From JAKACA01 sp050008715 (lineage in GTDB: Bacteria; Actinomycetota; Acidimicrobiia; Acidimicrobiales; Bog-793): a stretch of 64,000 nucleotides of DNA. The position numbers and the translations under genes were made by a program. Under the pieces are notes generated by a model. It was not told the DNA's origin. It did no database searches and saw only the letters and a program-made list of their open reading frames with translations. Below, piece by piece: positions 21,047 to 29,542 of the stretch (position 1 is its first letter; each line of letters starts with the position of its first letter). The stretch spans positions 23,757-87,756 of the forward strand of contig JBEKMC010000002.1 of assembly GCA_050008715.1 (NCBI GenBank), in the 5' to 3' direction.

Positions 21047-23119
21047 TTGGCCGACACAACATGGTCGTTGGAGGCATCCACCCTCGCCGCGCTCGGTCAG
21101 GCGGTCGTCGTCAACGACCTTCAGCGCCGCATCCTCTACTGGAATCGGGCCGCCGAGGAGATGTTCGGCTGGAGTGCGGCAGAAGCTCTCGGCCGCGACG
21201 TCGTCGAGATCGTGAGAGCCGGAGAAGACCCGGAGCGCGATGCGAGCATCTTCCGGCGCGTCGCCAAAGGCGAGAAAGTGGACGCCGAGTACGCAATGGT
21301 CCGCAGGGACGGGCGGAGGTTCGCCGTGCTCTCCACCATCACGCCGGTCTTGGAGCAGGGCCGGGTGGTCGCCGTCGCCTCGGTCGCAACCGACATCACC
21401 GAGCGGGTCCAGATGGAGGCAGCACGGCGGGAAGCCGAGGAGCGCTTCCGTCTCGGCTTCGAGCGGGGAGCCGTCGCCGCCGCCATGCTCGACCTCGCCG
21501 GGTTCGTCACGAGGGTGAACCCAGCGATGTGCGCGTTCTTGGACCGCACCGAGGACGAGATCGTCGGCCACGAGACGGCAGAGTTCATCCATCCGGACGA
21601 TCAGAATGCCGTCGTCACGCGCGAGCACGTCTTCCGCGGCGACCGGACTCCCTTCGAGCGTCGCTTCCTCCGCAAGAACGGCACCGAGGTCTGGGGGCTC
21701 GTGAACATGGCGCTCGTCCGCAACGACGACGACACTCCGGCCTACCTCTTCGCACAGGTGCAGGACATCAACAGGCGTAAGTCGGCCGAGCAGATGCTCG
21801 AGCACATGGCACTGCACGATCCGCTCACCGGGCTGCCGAATCGCGTGCTGCTCCAGGATCGCCTCGAGGGCGCGCTCGCCCGGGCGGCTCATTACGGCCG
21901 GCGCGTCGGCGTGATCTTCGGCGACATCGACCGCTTCAAGCTCGTCAACGACACGCTCGGGCACGCCGCCGGCGACCAGCTGCTCGTCCTGCTGGCCGTA
22001 CGCCTGCTGTCGTTGGCGCGGGCATCGGACACGGTCGGACGGTTCAGCGGGGACGAATTCGTCATGATCTGCGAGGACTTGCCTGCCGGGGAGAGTGTCG
22101 ACAGCATCGGCAGCCGTATGAGCGCCGGCTTCGACCGCCCGTTCCACGTGGCTGATCGAGACCTGTACCTCACGGTCTCCGCCGGCATCGTGCTGCCGGA
22201 CTCCGAAGAAGACGCTGCCACTTGCTTTCGCGACGGGGCCGTCGCCATGCACCACGCAAAAGAGGGCGGCAGGGGGCGGGCCGAGCCCTTCGACAAGGCC
22301 ATGCTCTCGCGAGCCGCCCGCCTGCTCGACCTCGAGAGCGCCCTTCGCCTCGCCGTCGAGCACGGTGATCTGCGGCTCGCGTATCAGCCGATCATCGATC
22401 TCACGACGGGGCGGACGATCGCCGTCGAAGCGCTCTGCCGGTGGCGACATCCCGAGCGCGGCGAGATCAGCCCTGCCGAGTTCATACCCGTGGCCGAGCA
22501 GTCGGGTCTCATCGGCCCCATCGGCCGCTTCGTGATCGATGAGTCGATCCGCCAGATCGGGGTGTGGAGGGACGAGCTGGCCGGGGCGGTGGACCTCTGG
22601 GTGTCGATCAACCTCTCCTCGGCGCAGGTGTCATCGGAGCTCGTGGCACTCTGCGAGCAACTTGTGGATCGGGACGCCGAGGGCGGCTCGTTCGGATTCG
22701 AGATCACCGAGAGCGTGTTGATGTCCGACATCGGCGCCGCCATCGACGTCCTACGGCGGCTTCGGCAGCTCGGCATCCCGGTGTCCATCGACGACTTCGG
22801 GACGGGCTACTCGTCGCTCGAGTACCTGAAGCTGCTGCCGGTGCAATCCCTCAAGATCGACCAGTCGTTCGTCGCCGGCTTGGGGCTGCGGCGCGACCCG
22901 GATGATCCCTCGATCGTGCAGGCGGTCATCGCCCTCGCCCGGGCGCTCAGCATGGGGGCCTGCGCCGAGGGCGTCGAGACGGAGGAACAGCGTCAGGCGC
23001 TCCTCGCCCTCGGCTGCGAGGAGGCCCAGGGCTATCTGTGGTCCCGACCGCTGGCGCCGGCGGACTTCGAGCAGTGGTACCGCGAGCACGGGGCCGGACA
23101 GGCGAGCGCCCGGACGTGA
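21047..23119 (+). CDS. PAS-PAS-GGDEF-EAL cyclic-di-GMP protein
   Basis: Signal protein able in principle to make and degrade cyclic di-GMP. It has 690 residues: PAS 1 (about 12-120), PAS 2 (130-245), GGDEF (250-415) and EAL (428-680). The GGDEF domain keeps the metal Asp (GDIDRFK) and reads SGDEF at the signature. The EAL domain has VEALCRW and DDFGTGYSSLEYLK, so it looks active. No membrane segment is present. The TTG start at 21047 is chosen because AGGGAGGGG lies a few bases upstream and translation enters directly before PAS 1. The stop overlaps the next, truncated gene (GTGA). Confidence 0.93.
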   Translation: MADTTWSLEASTLAALGQAVVVNDLQRRILYWNRAAEEMFGWSAAEALGRDVVEIVRAGEDPERDASIFRRVAKGEKVDAEYAMVRRDGRRFAVLSTITPVLEQGRVVAVASVATDITERVQMEAARREAEERFRLGFERGAVAAAMLDLAGFVTRVNPAMCAFLDRTEDEIVGHETAEFIHPDDQNAVVTREHVFRGDRTPFERRFLRKNGTEVWGLVNMALVRNDDDTPAYLFAQVQDINRRKSAEQMLEHMALHDPLTGLPNRVLLQDRLEGALARAAHYGRRVGVIFGDIDRFKLVNDTLGHAAGDQLLVLLAVRLLSLARASDTVGRFSGDEFVMICEDLPAGESVDSIGSRMSAGFDRPFHVADRDLYLTVSAGIVLPDSEEDAATCFRDGAVAMHHAKEGGRGRAEPFDKAMLSRAARLLDLESALRLAVEHGDLRLAYQPIIDLTTGRTIAVEALCRWRHPERGEISPAEFIPVAEQSGLIGPIGRFVIDESIRQIGVWRDELAGAVDLWVSINLSSAQVSSELVALCEQLVDRDAEGGSFGFEITESVLMSDIGAAIDVLRRLRQLGIPVSIDDFGTGYSSLEYLKLLPVQSLKIDQSFVAGLGLRRDPDDPSIVQAVIALARALSMGACAEGVETEEQRQALLALGCEEAQGYLWSRPLAPADFEQWYREHGAGQASART

Positions 23120-23364
23120 TCCGTTTCTCCTATGCGGAGGCGATGACGGATCCGACCTTCTACGGCCCGTTGGCTCGTGCGGCGGAGGAGGCGGGTTTTG
23201 ACTCGTTCGTCGTGCCCGAAAGCATCGCCTACCCTCGCGACTCCGCGACGGGCTATCCCTATGTCGAGGTCGGAGGACGGGAATTCCTCGAGGACAAGCC
23301 GTTCATCGATCCCTTCGTTCTGGCCGGATCGCTCTCGTTTGTGACCGACCGAGTCAAGGGCTGA
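23116..23364 (+). pseudogene. truncated F420-type luciferase-like monooxygenase
   Basis: Starts with GTG inside the stop of the EAL gene and encodes 82 residues matching only the N-terminus of an LLM-class flavin/F420 oxidoreductase (FYGPLARAAEEAGFDSFVVP, then REFLEDKPFIDPF). The frame stops after SFVTDRVKG, where full-length relatives of about 300 residues continue with the next barrel strand. No continuation in other frames was seen in the 177 bases before purD. It is therefore a decayed remnant. An inverted repeat starts eight bases after the stop, so an insertion/excision or deletion event is possible. Confidence 0.75.
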
Positions 23365-23371
23365 CGACCCG

Positions 23372-23423
23372 ACTTCTGGAGTGAGAAATGACTCCCACAG
23401 GTGGTTTTCTCACGTCCAGAACT
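23372..23423. repeat. imperfect inverted repeat after the truncated LLM gene
   Basis: Left arm ACTTCTGGAGTGAGAAA (23372-23388) pairs with TTTCTCACGTCCAGAACT (23406-23423) with one bulge and one mismatch; the inner 8 bp stem GTGAGAAA/TTTCTCAC is perfect. The loop contains a smaller CCCACAGGTGG hairpin. It could be a terminator lacking a clear U-run, or a terminus-like remnant of a small mobile element. Confidence 0.6.
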
Positions 23424-23528
23424 TCGGCGGGGCGCGGTAGCGTTCCGCCAGTGGCGACTAACGGCGAGCTGGAGCTCCGGGGCATCAACCACCACCTCGG
23501 GCCGCCGCCGGCCTGAGCCCGACGCCGT

Positions 23529-23534
23529 TACGGT
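23529..23534 (+). promoter_or_regulatory. putative -10 box of the purD-like gene
   Basis: TACGGT on the plus strand, seven bases before the ATG at 23542, with no Shine-Dalgarno; suggests a leaderless transcript. Confidence 0.35.
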
Positions 23535-23541
23535 TGCCCCG

Positions 23542-24885
23542 ATGACCACCAAGCCGTTCAGGATTCTGCTCTTCGGCAAGGACGCCCGTACGGATGCGAT
23601 CGCCGAAGGCGCCCGGTCGTCGCCGAGCGCCTGCGAGCTGACCATCTGCGCGCCGTTCCGCAGCCCAGGGCTCGTGCGCAAGGCGGACCGCTTCCTCACG
23701 TGCTCGCTCACCGACCTCGACGCCATGGCGAGCATCGCTCGCGATGTGGCGCCGGATCTCGTGGTCGTCGGTCCGGAGGACCCCCTGTCGGTCGGGCTCG
23801 CCGACGCCATGGCGGATCTCGGTGTGCCGTGCTTCGGGCCCACGAGGGCGCTCGCCCGGTTGGAGACGAGCAAGTCCTGGACGCGAGCGCTCGTGGAGCA
23901 GCACGGCATCGAGGGCAACCCACGCCATCGAACGTTCCACGATCCACGTCAACTGGCCGAGTACGCCAGCGAGCTCGGCAGCGTGGTTGTGAAACCCGAC
24001 GGGCTCACCGGAGGCAAAGGCGTGAAAGTCCAGGGCGAGCAGCTGGAGACGCTCGAGGACGCTGTCGCCTATGCCCTCTCGCTGTTGGATTCCGACGGCT
24101 CTGTCGTGATCGAGGAGCGGCTCGTGGGGGAGGAGTTCAGCCTGCAGACGATCACCGACGGCACGGACGTGATCCACTGCCCGATCGCGCAGGACCACAA
24201 GCGCGCCTACGACGGCGACGTCGGCCCGAACACCGGTGGGATGGGGTCGTACTCCTGTGCGGACGGCTCCTTGCCATTCCTTTCCGCTGGCGACGTCGCC
24301 CTCGCCCGCCGGATCAACGAGGACACCATCGAGGCGCTTTCTCGTGAGAGCTCGACGCCGTACCGCGGCGTCGTCTACGGCGGTTTCATGGCTGTCGCCG
24401 ACGGGGTCCGTTTGATCGAGTACAACGCTCGATTCGGTGATCCCGAAGCCCTGAACGTGTTGCCGTTGCTGGAGGGCGACCTCGTGGAGCTCCTGCTGGC
24501 GGCCGCCACAGGCAGGCTCGGTGGCGTCGAGGCGTCCTTCGCCGCCCGCGCGACGGTTTGCAAATACGTCGTGCCGAGCTCCTATCCGGAGGCCGGCACG
24601 ACGGACGGCTCCATCTCGACGGACGATTCGCCCCTGGGGCCGGAGCTGCGCTGCTATTGGGCAGCCGCTGAGCTTCAGCAGGACGGGTCGGTCCGCCTCA
24701 CCGGCTCGCGAGGCCTCGCCTTCGTCGGGATCGCCGACACCGTGTCGAGTGCCGAAGCGCTGGCCGAGGGCGGCGCCGCCTCGGTGAGCGGAATGGTGCG
24801 CCACCGTCGTGACATCGGGACGCCGGCGAGCCTCGAGCGGCGCGTCGAGCACATGAGGACAGTCCGGCCTCGCCACACCGCCTGA
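23542..24885 (+). CDS. purD: phosphoribosylamine--glycine ligase-like ATP-grasp protein (divergent PurD)
   Basis: PurD makes glycinamide ribonucleotide, the second committed step of purine synthesis. The ATP-grasp core is clear: VVKPDGLTGGKGVKV, AQDHKRAYDGDVGPNTGGMG and IEYNARFGDPEALNVLPLL, the last closest in style to archaeal PurD. It has 447 residues, slightly longer than usual (about 420). The N-terminal loop that normally reads GxGGREHA and contacts phosphoribosylamine is replaced by FGKDARTDAI; Arg and Ala are kept but the glycines and His are not. No other purine gene is nearby. It is either a divergent true PurD or a paralogue with another substrate. Confidence 0.82.
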   Translation: MTTKPFRILLFGKDARTDAIAEGARSSPSACELTICAPFRSPGLVRKADRFLTCSLTDLDAMASIARDVAPDLVVVGPEDPLSVGLADAMADLGVPCFGPTRALARLETSKSWTRALVEQHGIEGNPRHRTFHDPRQLAEYASELGSVVVKPDGLTGGKGVKVQGEQLETLEDAVAYALSLLDSDGSVVIEERLVGEEFSLQTITDGTDVIHCPIAQDHKRAYDGDVGPNTGGMGSYSCADGSLPFLSAGDVALARRINEDTIEALSRESSTPYRGVVYGGFMAVADGVRLIEYNARFGDPEALNVLPLLEGDLVELLLAAATGRLGGVEASFAARATVCKYVVPSSYPEAGTTDGSISTDDSPLGPELRCYWAAAELQQDGSVRLTGSRGLAFVGIADTVSSAEALAEGGAASVSGMVRHRRDIGTPASLERRVEHMRTVRPRHTA

Positions 24886-24902
24886 GCAGCGAGCCTCAGG
24901 CG
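24879..24902. terminator. compact hairpin spanning two stop codons
   Basis: CGCCTGAG, an 8-base loop and CTCAGGCG form a perfect 8 bp hairpin between the convergent purD-like and acyl-CoA synthetase genes. The TGA of each gene is inside one arm, so the same bases serve as stop codons and probable bidirectional terminator. Confidence 0.5.
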
Positions 24903-26575
24903 TCCGGGAGGAGTGTCCCCGCCGCCACCGACTTCGCCCAGGCGTAGTCAGCCTTGCCAGCGGGATTGCGCTTCACGCGCTCGACCGTGATGACCGCCTT
25001 CGGGAGCTTGTAGCGGGCGATCTGCTGTGCGCACGTTGCGAGCAGCTCGGAGTCGGCGATGCCTTCTCCCGGCTCCGGTTCGACGATCGCCACGACCTCG
25101 CTGCCCCAGCGTTCGCTCGGCCGGCCGACGACGATGACGTCCCTCACACCTGGGTGGTGCCGCACCGCTGCTTCGACCTCCTCGGCGAAAATCTTCTCGC
25201 CACCGGAGTTGATGGTGACCGCGTCGCGTCCGAGAACCTCGAGTGTGCCGTCGAGCAGCAGACGAGCCCGATCGCCCGGGATGGTGAAGCGCCGGCCGTC
25301 GATCGAGCGGAACGTCGCCGCCGTCTTTCCCGCGTCGTTCATGTAGCCGAGCGGGATGCGGCCGGACCGTGCGAGCCACCCGCTCCCGTCGTGACCGGGC
25401 CGCAGGATCGTGCTGCGAGCCTCGTCGAGAACGACGGTCAGTGGATCCGGGCGGAAGCGGACGGACCGCTCGTTCAATCCGCCGGGGACCGAAACGTTGT
25501 CGGCCACGGGACCAGCCTCGGAGGAACCCATCGTGTCGCGGATGCGCACAGCGGGCAGCCGCGCCATGATCGCCTCCTTCGACTTCGGTGAGAGTGCCGA
25601 GCCGCTCGAGGACAACACGGCGAGGGACGAGAGATCCCGTCGGCGACCGTCCATCGCATCGATGAGGGAGGCAGCGAACGCCTCCCCGGCGATCGTCAAC
25701 AGGCTCGCACGTTCACGCTCGATCGTGTCGAGCACGTCGCCTGCGTCAAAACGGTCGACGACACGCTGGATGACGACGGTGCCACCGGTGTGCAACGCCT
25801 GGAAGCTCACCCATTGGCCCGTACCGTGCATGAACGGTGCCGCCGACACTCCTCGGGTTCCCGGGCTCTTCCGAGCGGCAGCTTCGGCGAGCTCCTCGAT
25901 CGAGCCCCACTCGCGGCCACCCTCGCCGTAGTTGCGCCCGCCCAGTGCCGTCACGAAAATGTCAGCCTGTCGCCACAACACACCCTTGGGCTTGCCGGTC
26001 GTGCCGCCGGTGTAGAGGATGTAGAGGTCATCCGGCGACCAGTCGAGGGCCGGCCGGTGGCTCGGCGCCGCCGCCAGCGCAGTCTCGTAGTCGAGCGCAC
26101 CCGCGAGCATGGGCACCCTGCTGCCGTCAGGTACCTCGAGCAGCAGCGGCCTGTCCATGATGCCGGCGGCGCACAGGCTCGAAAGAGCCGCGTCCAGCTG
26201 GGCGGCGAACTGCGAGTGGTAGAGGACGGCGCCGGGCGCCATGTCGGTCAGAAGCTGCTCGAGCTCGGCTGTGACGTACCGGTAGTTGACGTTGCACGGC
26301 GCCAGGCGCGCCTTGAACGCGCCAAGGATCCCCTCCAGGTACTCGTGGCCGTTCAGTAGGCAGATGGCCACGCGATCCTGTCCGGCTTCGTGGTCCGCCA
26401 GCTCCGACCGCTCGCGGTGGCAACCCAGCCCGGCTGACCTGAACACGTTGGCGAGCCGCCGGGTGCGATCGGTCAGCTCCGACCAGGTGATGCGCCGGTC
26501 AGGTGTGACGATGGCCTCCCGCTCGCCGAGGCGCCCGGCGAGCCCCTCCTGCACCTCCGCCAGGTTGAAGTCCAT
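24896..26575 (-). CDS. acyl-CoA synthetase (AMP-forming, FadD-like)
   Basis: Activates a carboxylic acid through an acyl-AMP to its CoA thioester. Motifs of the ANL superfamily are YTGGTTGKPKGVLW (P-loop), DTMGSSEAG, the hinge region after GRDAVTINSGGEKIF and the catalytic lysine in KRNPAGKADY. The N-terminal part (AFKARLAPCNVNYRY) matches the actinobacterial acyl-CoA synthetase group that includes FadD-type enzymes of lipid or steroid breakdown. The ATG at 26575 overlaps the stop of the upstream HAD gene by one base; a TTG three bases earlier is possible. The substrate cannot be assigned. Confidence 0.92.
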   Translation of the reverse strand: MDFNLAEVQEGLAGRLGEREAIVTPDRRITWSELTDRTRRLANVFRSAGLGCHRERSELADHEAGQDRVAICLLNGHEYLEGILGAFKARLAPCNVNYRYVTAELEQLLTDMAPGAVLYHSQFAAQLDAALSSLCAAGIMDRPLLLEVPDGSRVPMLAGALDYETALAAAPSHRPALDWSPDDLYILYTGGTTGKPKGVLWRQADIFVTALGGRNYGEGGREWGSIEELAEAAARKSPGTRGVSAAPFMHGTGQWVSFQALHTGGTVVIQRVVDRFDAGDVLDTIERERASLLTIAGEAFAASLIDAMDGRRRDLSSLAVLSSSGSALSPKSKEAIMARLPAVRIRDTMGSSEAGPVADNVSVPGGLNERSVRFRPDPLTVVLDEARSTILRPGHDGSGWLARSGRIPLGYMNDAGKTAATFRSIDGRRFTIPGDRARLLLDGTLEVLGRDAVTINSGGEKIFAEEVEAAVRHHPGVRDVIVVGRPSERWGSEVVAIVEPEPGEGIADSELLATCAQQIARYKLPKAVITVERVKRNPAGKADYAWAKSVAAGTLLPDA

Positions 26576-27258
26576 CAAGGGGCTCCAGCGGTGAGCTCAC
26601 CGAGGCTCGCCAGGTGCTCGTGGTCGTCGTCCGGGCAAAGGCCGAACGGGTCGAGGTGCATGGGCCGGATGCCGGCGTTGCGCGCTCCATCGACGTCGAA
26701 GTGCACGCTGTCACCGACGAAGACGCACCGCTCCGCCGGGACGTCGAGGGCGGTGAGCGCGAAGGAGAAGATGCGCGGGTCGGGTTTCTCGACGCCGACG
26801 ACGTGCGAGTCGATCACGACGGCAACCTTCGCCATGGCGTCCCCCTCGAGACCACAGATCCGGTGCTCGAGGAGAAGCTGCTCCATCCTCCCGCTCGCGT
26901 TCGACACGATCGCCAGCTGCAACCCAGCTGCCTCGAGGCCGCGCAGCGCCTCGGCTGCACCGAGGGCCGGGATCCAGTCCTCCGCGAGGTAGATGCGCTC
27001 GATCGACGGCAGCGCTTCGTCCAGGCGATCCTCCGGCACTCCGGCCGTGCGGGCAACGACCCGGTCGACTCTGGGCCAGTCCGCCGCTTGGAGCCGATCG
27101 ACCTCGCGCATGCCGGCGTAGTGGGCGAGGCGGCACGTCTCGTCGTCCGGGTTCGCCCCGAGGGGGCCGAGCATCGAACGCATGCGAGCGGGATCGGGCA
27201 GCACGAGGACGCCGCCGGCATCGAGCAGGACGGCGTCGACCGTGTCGTCGATGAGCAT
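26575..27258 (-). CDS. HAD-IA family hydrolase
   Basis: Phosphatase-like protein of 227 residues. Motif I is LLDAGGVL at residues 10-17, motif II the serine of IVSNASG, motif III the lysine of EKPDPRIF, and motif IV FVGDSVHFDVDGA. A helical cap (about 25-90) marks subfamily IA, which includes phosphoglycolate phosphatases and haloacid dehalogenases. The stop overlaps the acyl-CoA synthetase start, so the genes form an operon. A TAACCT box ends six bases before the ATG, giving a leaderless arrangement. The substrate is unknown. Confidence 0.9.
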   Translation of the reverse strand: MLIDDTVDAVLLDAGGVLVLPDPARMRSMLGPLGANPDDETCRLAHYAGMREVDRLQAADWPRVDRVVARTAGVPEDRLDEALPSIERIYLAEDWIPALGAAEALRGLEAAGLQLAIVSNASGRMEQLLLEHRICGLEGDAMAKVAVVIDSHVVGVEKPDPRIFSFALTALDVPAERCVFVGDSVHFDVDGARNAGIRPMHLDPFGLCPDDDHEHLASLGELTAGAP

Positions 27259-27264
27259 GCCTGC

Positions 27265-27270
27265 AGGTTA
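27265..27270 (-). promoter_or_regulatory. -10 box of the HAD/acyl-CoA synthetase operon
   Basis: TAACCT on the minus strand, six bases before the ATG at 27258. Confidence 0.4.
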
Positions 27271-27365
27271 CGGCGTCGTGTGAGCGGCTTGGAGCGAGGG
27301 GGACCTGGTACGTTTCGGCCGGTGGCACTGGTCGCGGGCAGCCGGTATCCGGCGATTCACCGCCC

Positions 27366-28580
27366 ATGACGAACCCGGCCTCCCCGACGAACCCGGCCTC
27401 CCCGACGAACCCGGCCTCCCCGACGAGCCGGCGTTCCGGACGGCACCAGCGTCGGCCCAGCGGATGGGCCGCCGTGCTGGGGCAATCGTGCCGGGCGGCG
27501 TTCTGGCCGTTCGTCGTCTCACGGGCCATCGTCGTCGGAGCGCTCCTGCTCGCACGGTTCCTCGTCACCGAGATTCGCCCTCGCTCCCATGAGGCTGTCC
27601 TAGCCGCCCACGCCGGCCTCCTCGGGTGGGACGCCAACTGGTACCGGCGCATCGCCACCATCGGTTATGGGCGATCCGGTCGAACCTCGGTGCGCTTCTT
27701 CCCGCTCTACCCCTTGCTCACGCGTGCGGTGGCGGCCCTTCCAGGGGTCAGCGTCGACGTGGCGCTCCTCGTCATCGCCAACGTGTCTGGCCTCGTCGCC
27801 TTGGCGCTCATTCATCGGCTCGTCATGATGGAAACCCACGACGAGGAGCTGGCGGGCCGGTCGTCCTGGTGGCTCGGCATGTTCCCTGCAGCGTTCGTGC
27901 TGTCGATGGGCTACGCCGACGCGCTGCTGCTCGTCACGAGCCTCGCAATGTTCCTGGCGTTGCGGTCCCGCCGATTCGCAGCGGCCGCCGTCGCCGGCGT
28001 GCTGGCAGGTGCCTGCCGGCCAGTCGGGCTGCTGCTCGCTGTGCCCGCGCTCCTCGAAGCGGTGCGTGATCACCGGGAGACCCCGTGGCCCCAGTGGATC
28101 TCGAGAGCCGCCGCCGTCGCGTCGGCACCGGCGGGGGCAGCCGCGTACCTCTCGTGGTCGAAGGTCCACGACGGAAGTTTCTTCCTTCCGCTCTCGGCTC
28201 AAGTCTCGAGCACGAATCGCGGCGGGCTCGCGGACCCGTTCGTCACCGTCGCGAGGGACGTGAAAGATCTGCTGCACGGAGAGCATCTCGGAACTTCACT
28301 GCACGCGCCCTGGGTGGTCTTCTTCGTGGTGATGGCAGTCGTGGTGCTGCGTCGCTGGCCGCTTTCCTACGGCGCCTACGCCACCGTCACCCTCGCCATC
28401 ACGCTCACAGCCCCGAACCTGACGTCGTTCGAGCGCTATGGCCTCGGTTGCTTCCCGTTCGCTCTCGCTCTTGCCACGGTCACCGGTCGCCGTCAGATCA
28501 GCTGGGCGGCCTTTGCCGGAGCTGGCGCCGTGCTGTTCGGGTATTCGCTCTTGACGTTCCTCGGGGCCTACGTTCCCTGA
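27366..28580 (+). CDS. PIG-V-type membrane mannosyltransferase
   Basis: Polytopic glycosyltransferase of 404 residues, probably using a polyprenyl-phosphate sugar to mannosylate a lipid or cell-surface glycan. The signature WDANWYRRIATIGY and FFPLYPLLTR, followed by hydrophobic helices and CRPVGLL, match the bacterial branch of the GPI mannosyltransferase 2 (PIG-V) family. The first 20 residues are a hydrophilic tandem repeat (TNPASP three times) encoded by an 18-base DNA repeat. No clear Shine-Dalgarno precedes the ATG. It is divergent from the HAD gene across 107 bases. Confidence 0.88.
   Translation: MTNPASPTNPASPTNPASPTSRRSGRHQRRPSGWAAVLGQSCRAAFWPFVVSRAIVVGALLLARFLVTEIRPRSHEAVLAAHAGLLGWDANWYRRIATIGYGRSGRTSVRFFPLYPLLTRAVAALPGVSVDVALLVIANVSGLVALALIHRLVMMETHDEELAGRSSWWLGMFPAAFVLSMGYADALLLVTSLAMFLALRSRRFAAAAVAGVLAGACRPVGLLLAVPALLEAVRDHRETPWPQWISRAAAVASAPAGAAAYLSWSKVHDGSFFLPLSAQVSSTNRGGLADPFVTVARDVKDLLHGEHLGTSLHAPWVVFFVVMAVVVLRRWPLSYGAYATVTLAITLTAPNLTSFERYGLGCFPFALALATVTGRRQISWAAFAGAGAVLFGYSLLTFLGAYVP
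27368..27421 (+). repeat. three perfect 18-base tandem repeats
   Basis: The unit GACGAACCCGGCCTCCCC is repeated three times without mismatch at the start of the mannosyltransferase gene, giving TNPASP repeats; a partial fourth GACGA follows. Because the unit is a multiple of three, copy-number change would alter length but not frame. Confidence 0.9.
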
Positions 28581-28631
28581 AGCTCGGTTGCCGGCCGGTC
28601 GGCCCCATGGAGGCCCGAGCCGCAGGTGCCT

Positions 28632-29447
28632 TCAGGACTTCGGAGTCTTGAGGGGTGCTTCGATGTAGGCGGGCCGCCCGAGAAGGTAGCCCTGCCCGAG
28701 GTCGATGTGGAGGGACCGCAGGGTCTCGAGCTCCTCTTTGGTCTCGATCCCCTCTGCGAGGCTGAGCGCTCCGGCCTGGGCGGCGAGCGAGCGGAAGGCC
28801 ATCACGATCGCCTGCTTGACGGGATCGCGGTCAACGCCACGGGTCACGTCCGTGTCGATCTTGATGAAGTCCGGCCGGATGTCGAGCATGTGTCGCAGAC
28901 TCACGTCGGCGACGCCGGCATCGTCGATGGCGATCCGCACACCGGTCGACCGGAGCTCGTCGATGGCGCCCGTGAAACGTTGGTAGTCCACGACGGCTGC
29001 GTCCTCTTTGATCTCGAACACGACACGGCCCCGTTGGCGCACGTGGATCATGTCTCGGAGATCCGGCGACCCGGCCGTCATCGGTGACACGTTCAGGGAG
29101 ACGAAGGCGCCCGTCGGCAGGTTGTCGAGCTGCGCGAGGGCGGCGCCCACTGCCATGACCTCCAACTCCTGGGCGAGACCCTGGGCGGCGGCGGCGGCGA
29201 ACCATCCCTGCGGGGAGACGATCTCCTCGTCCGGGAACCGGGCCAGCGCCTCGAAGCCGATGCACTCCCGCGATCCGAGGTGGACGATCGGCTGGAATGC
29301 CATCCGGATCGAATCGCCTTTCAAGATCCGGGGAACGTCCAGCCAGGGCACTGATTCCGAGGCGGTCGCCTCAACCTCGTGTGATGCGTCCTTGGCAATC
29401 CGTTCGAGGTCGAGCCGTTCGAGGTCCAACCGCGAATCTTCCGTCAC
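28632..29447 (-). CDS. stand-alone EAL-domain cyclic-di-GMP phosphodiesterase
   Basis: Cytoplasmic protein of 271 residues, almost all an EAL domain. GFEALARF supplies the signature Glu; LNVSPM, FEIKED and IDDAGVADVS correspond to later metal and catalytic segments, with DDAG replacing the usual DDFG; AEGIETKEE and QGYLLGRP close the domain. The key acidic residues are present, so hydrolysis of c-di-GMP is likely. The GTG at 29447 is chosen over the one at 29471 because AAGGAG lies seven bases upstream. An N-terminal LDLERLDLER duplication precedes the domain. No sensory domain is attached. Confidence 0.9.
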   Translation of the reverse strand: MTEDSRLDLERLDLERIAKDASHEVEATASESVPWLDVPRILKGDSIRMAFQPIVHLGSRECIGFEALARFPDEEIVSPQGWFAAAAAQGLAQELEVMAVGAALAQLDNLPTGAFVSLNVSPMTAGSPDLRDMIHVRQRGRVVFEIKEDAAVVDYQRFTGAIDELRSTGVRIAIDDAGVADVSLRHMLDIRPDFIKIDTDVTRGVDRDPVKQAIVMAFRSLAAQAGALSLAEGIETKEELETLRSLHIDLGQGYLLGRPAYIEAPLKTPKS

Positions 29448-29542
29448 GAGGTCACTCCTTGCTGATTCCACAGTGCAATCTTCTCACGCTCAGCGTTGAT
29501 CTACTGCCATTCTGCCACGCGCGGTAGTCGTCCCTCATGTAA

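Noticed and set aside
28581..28631. GCTCGG...CCGAGC pairing as a terminator
   Set aside because: Six-base stem with a long loop, not distinguishable from chance at this GC content.
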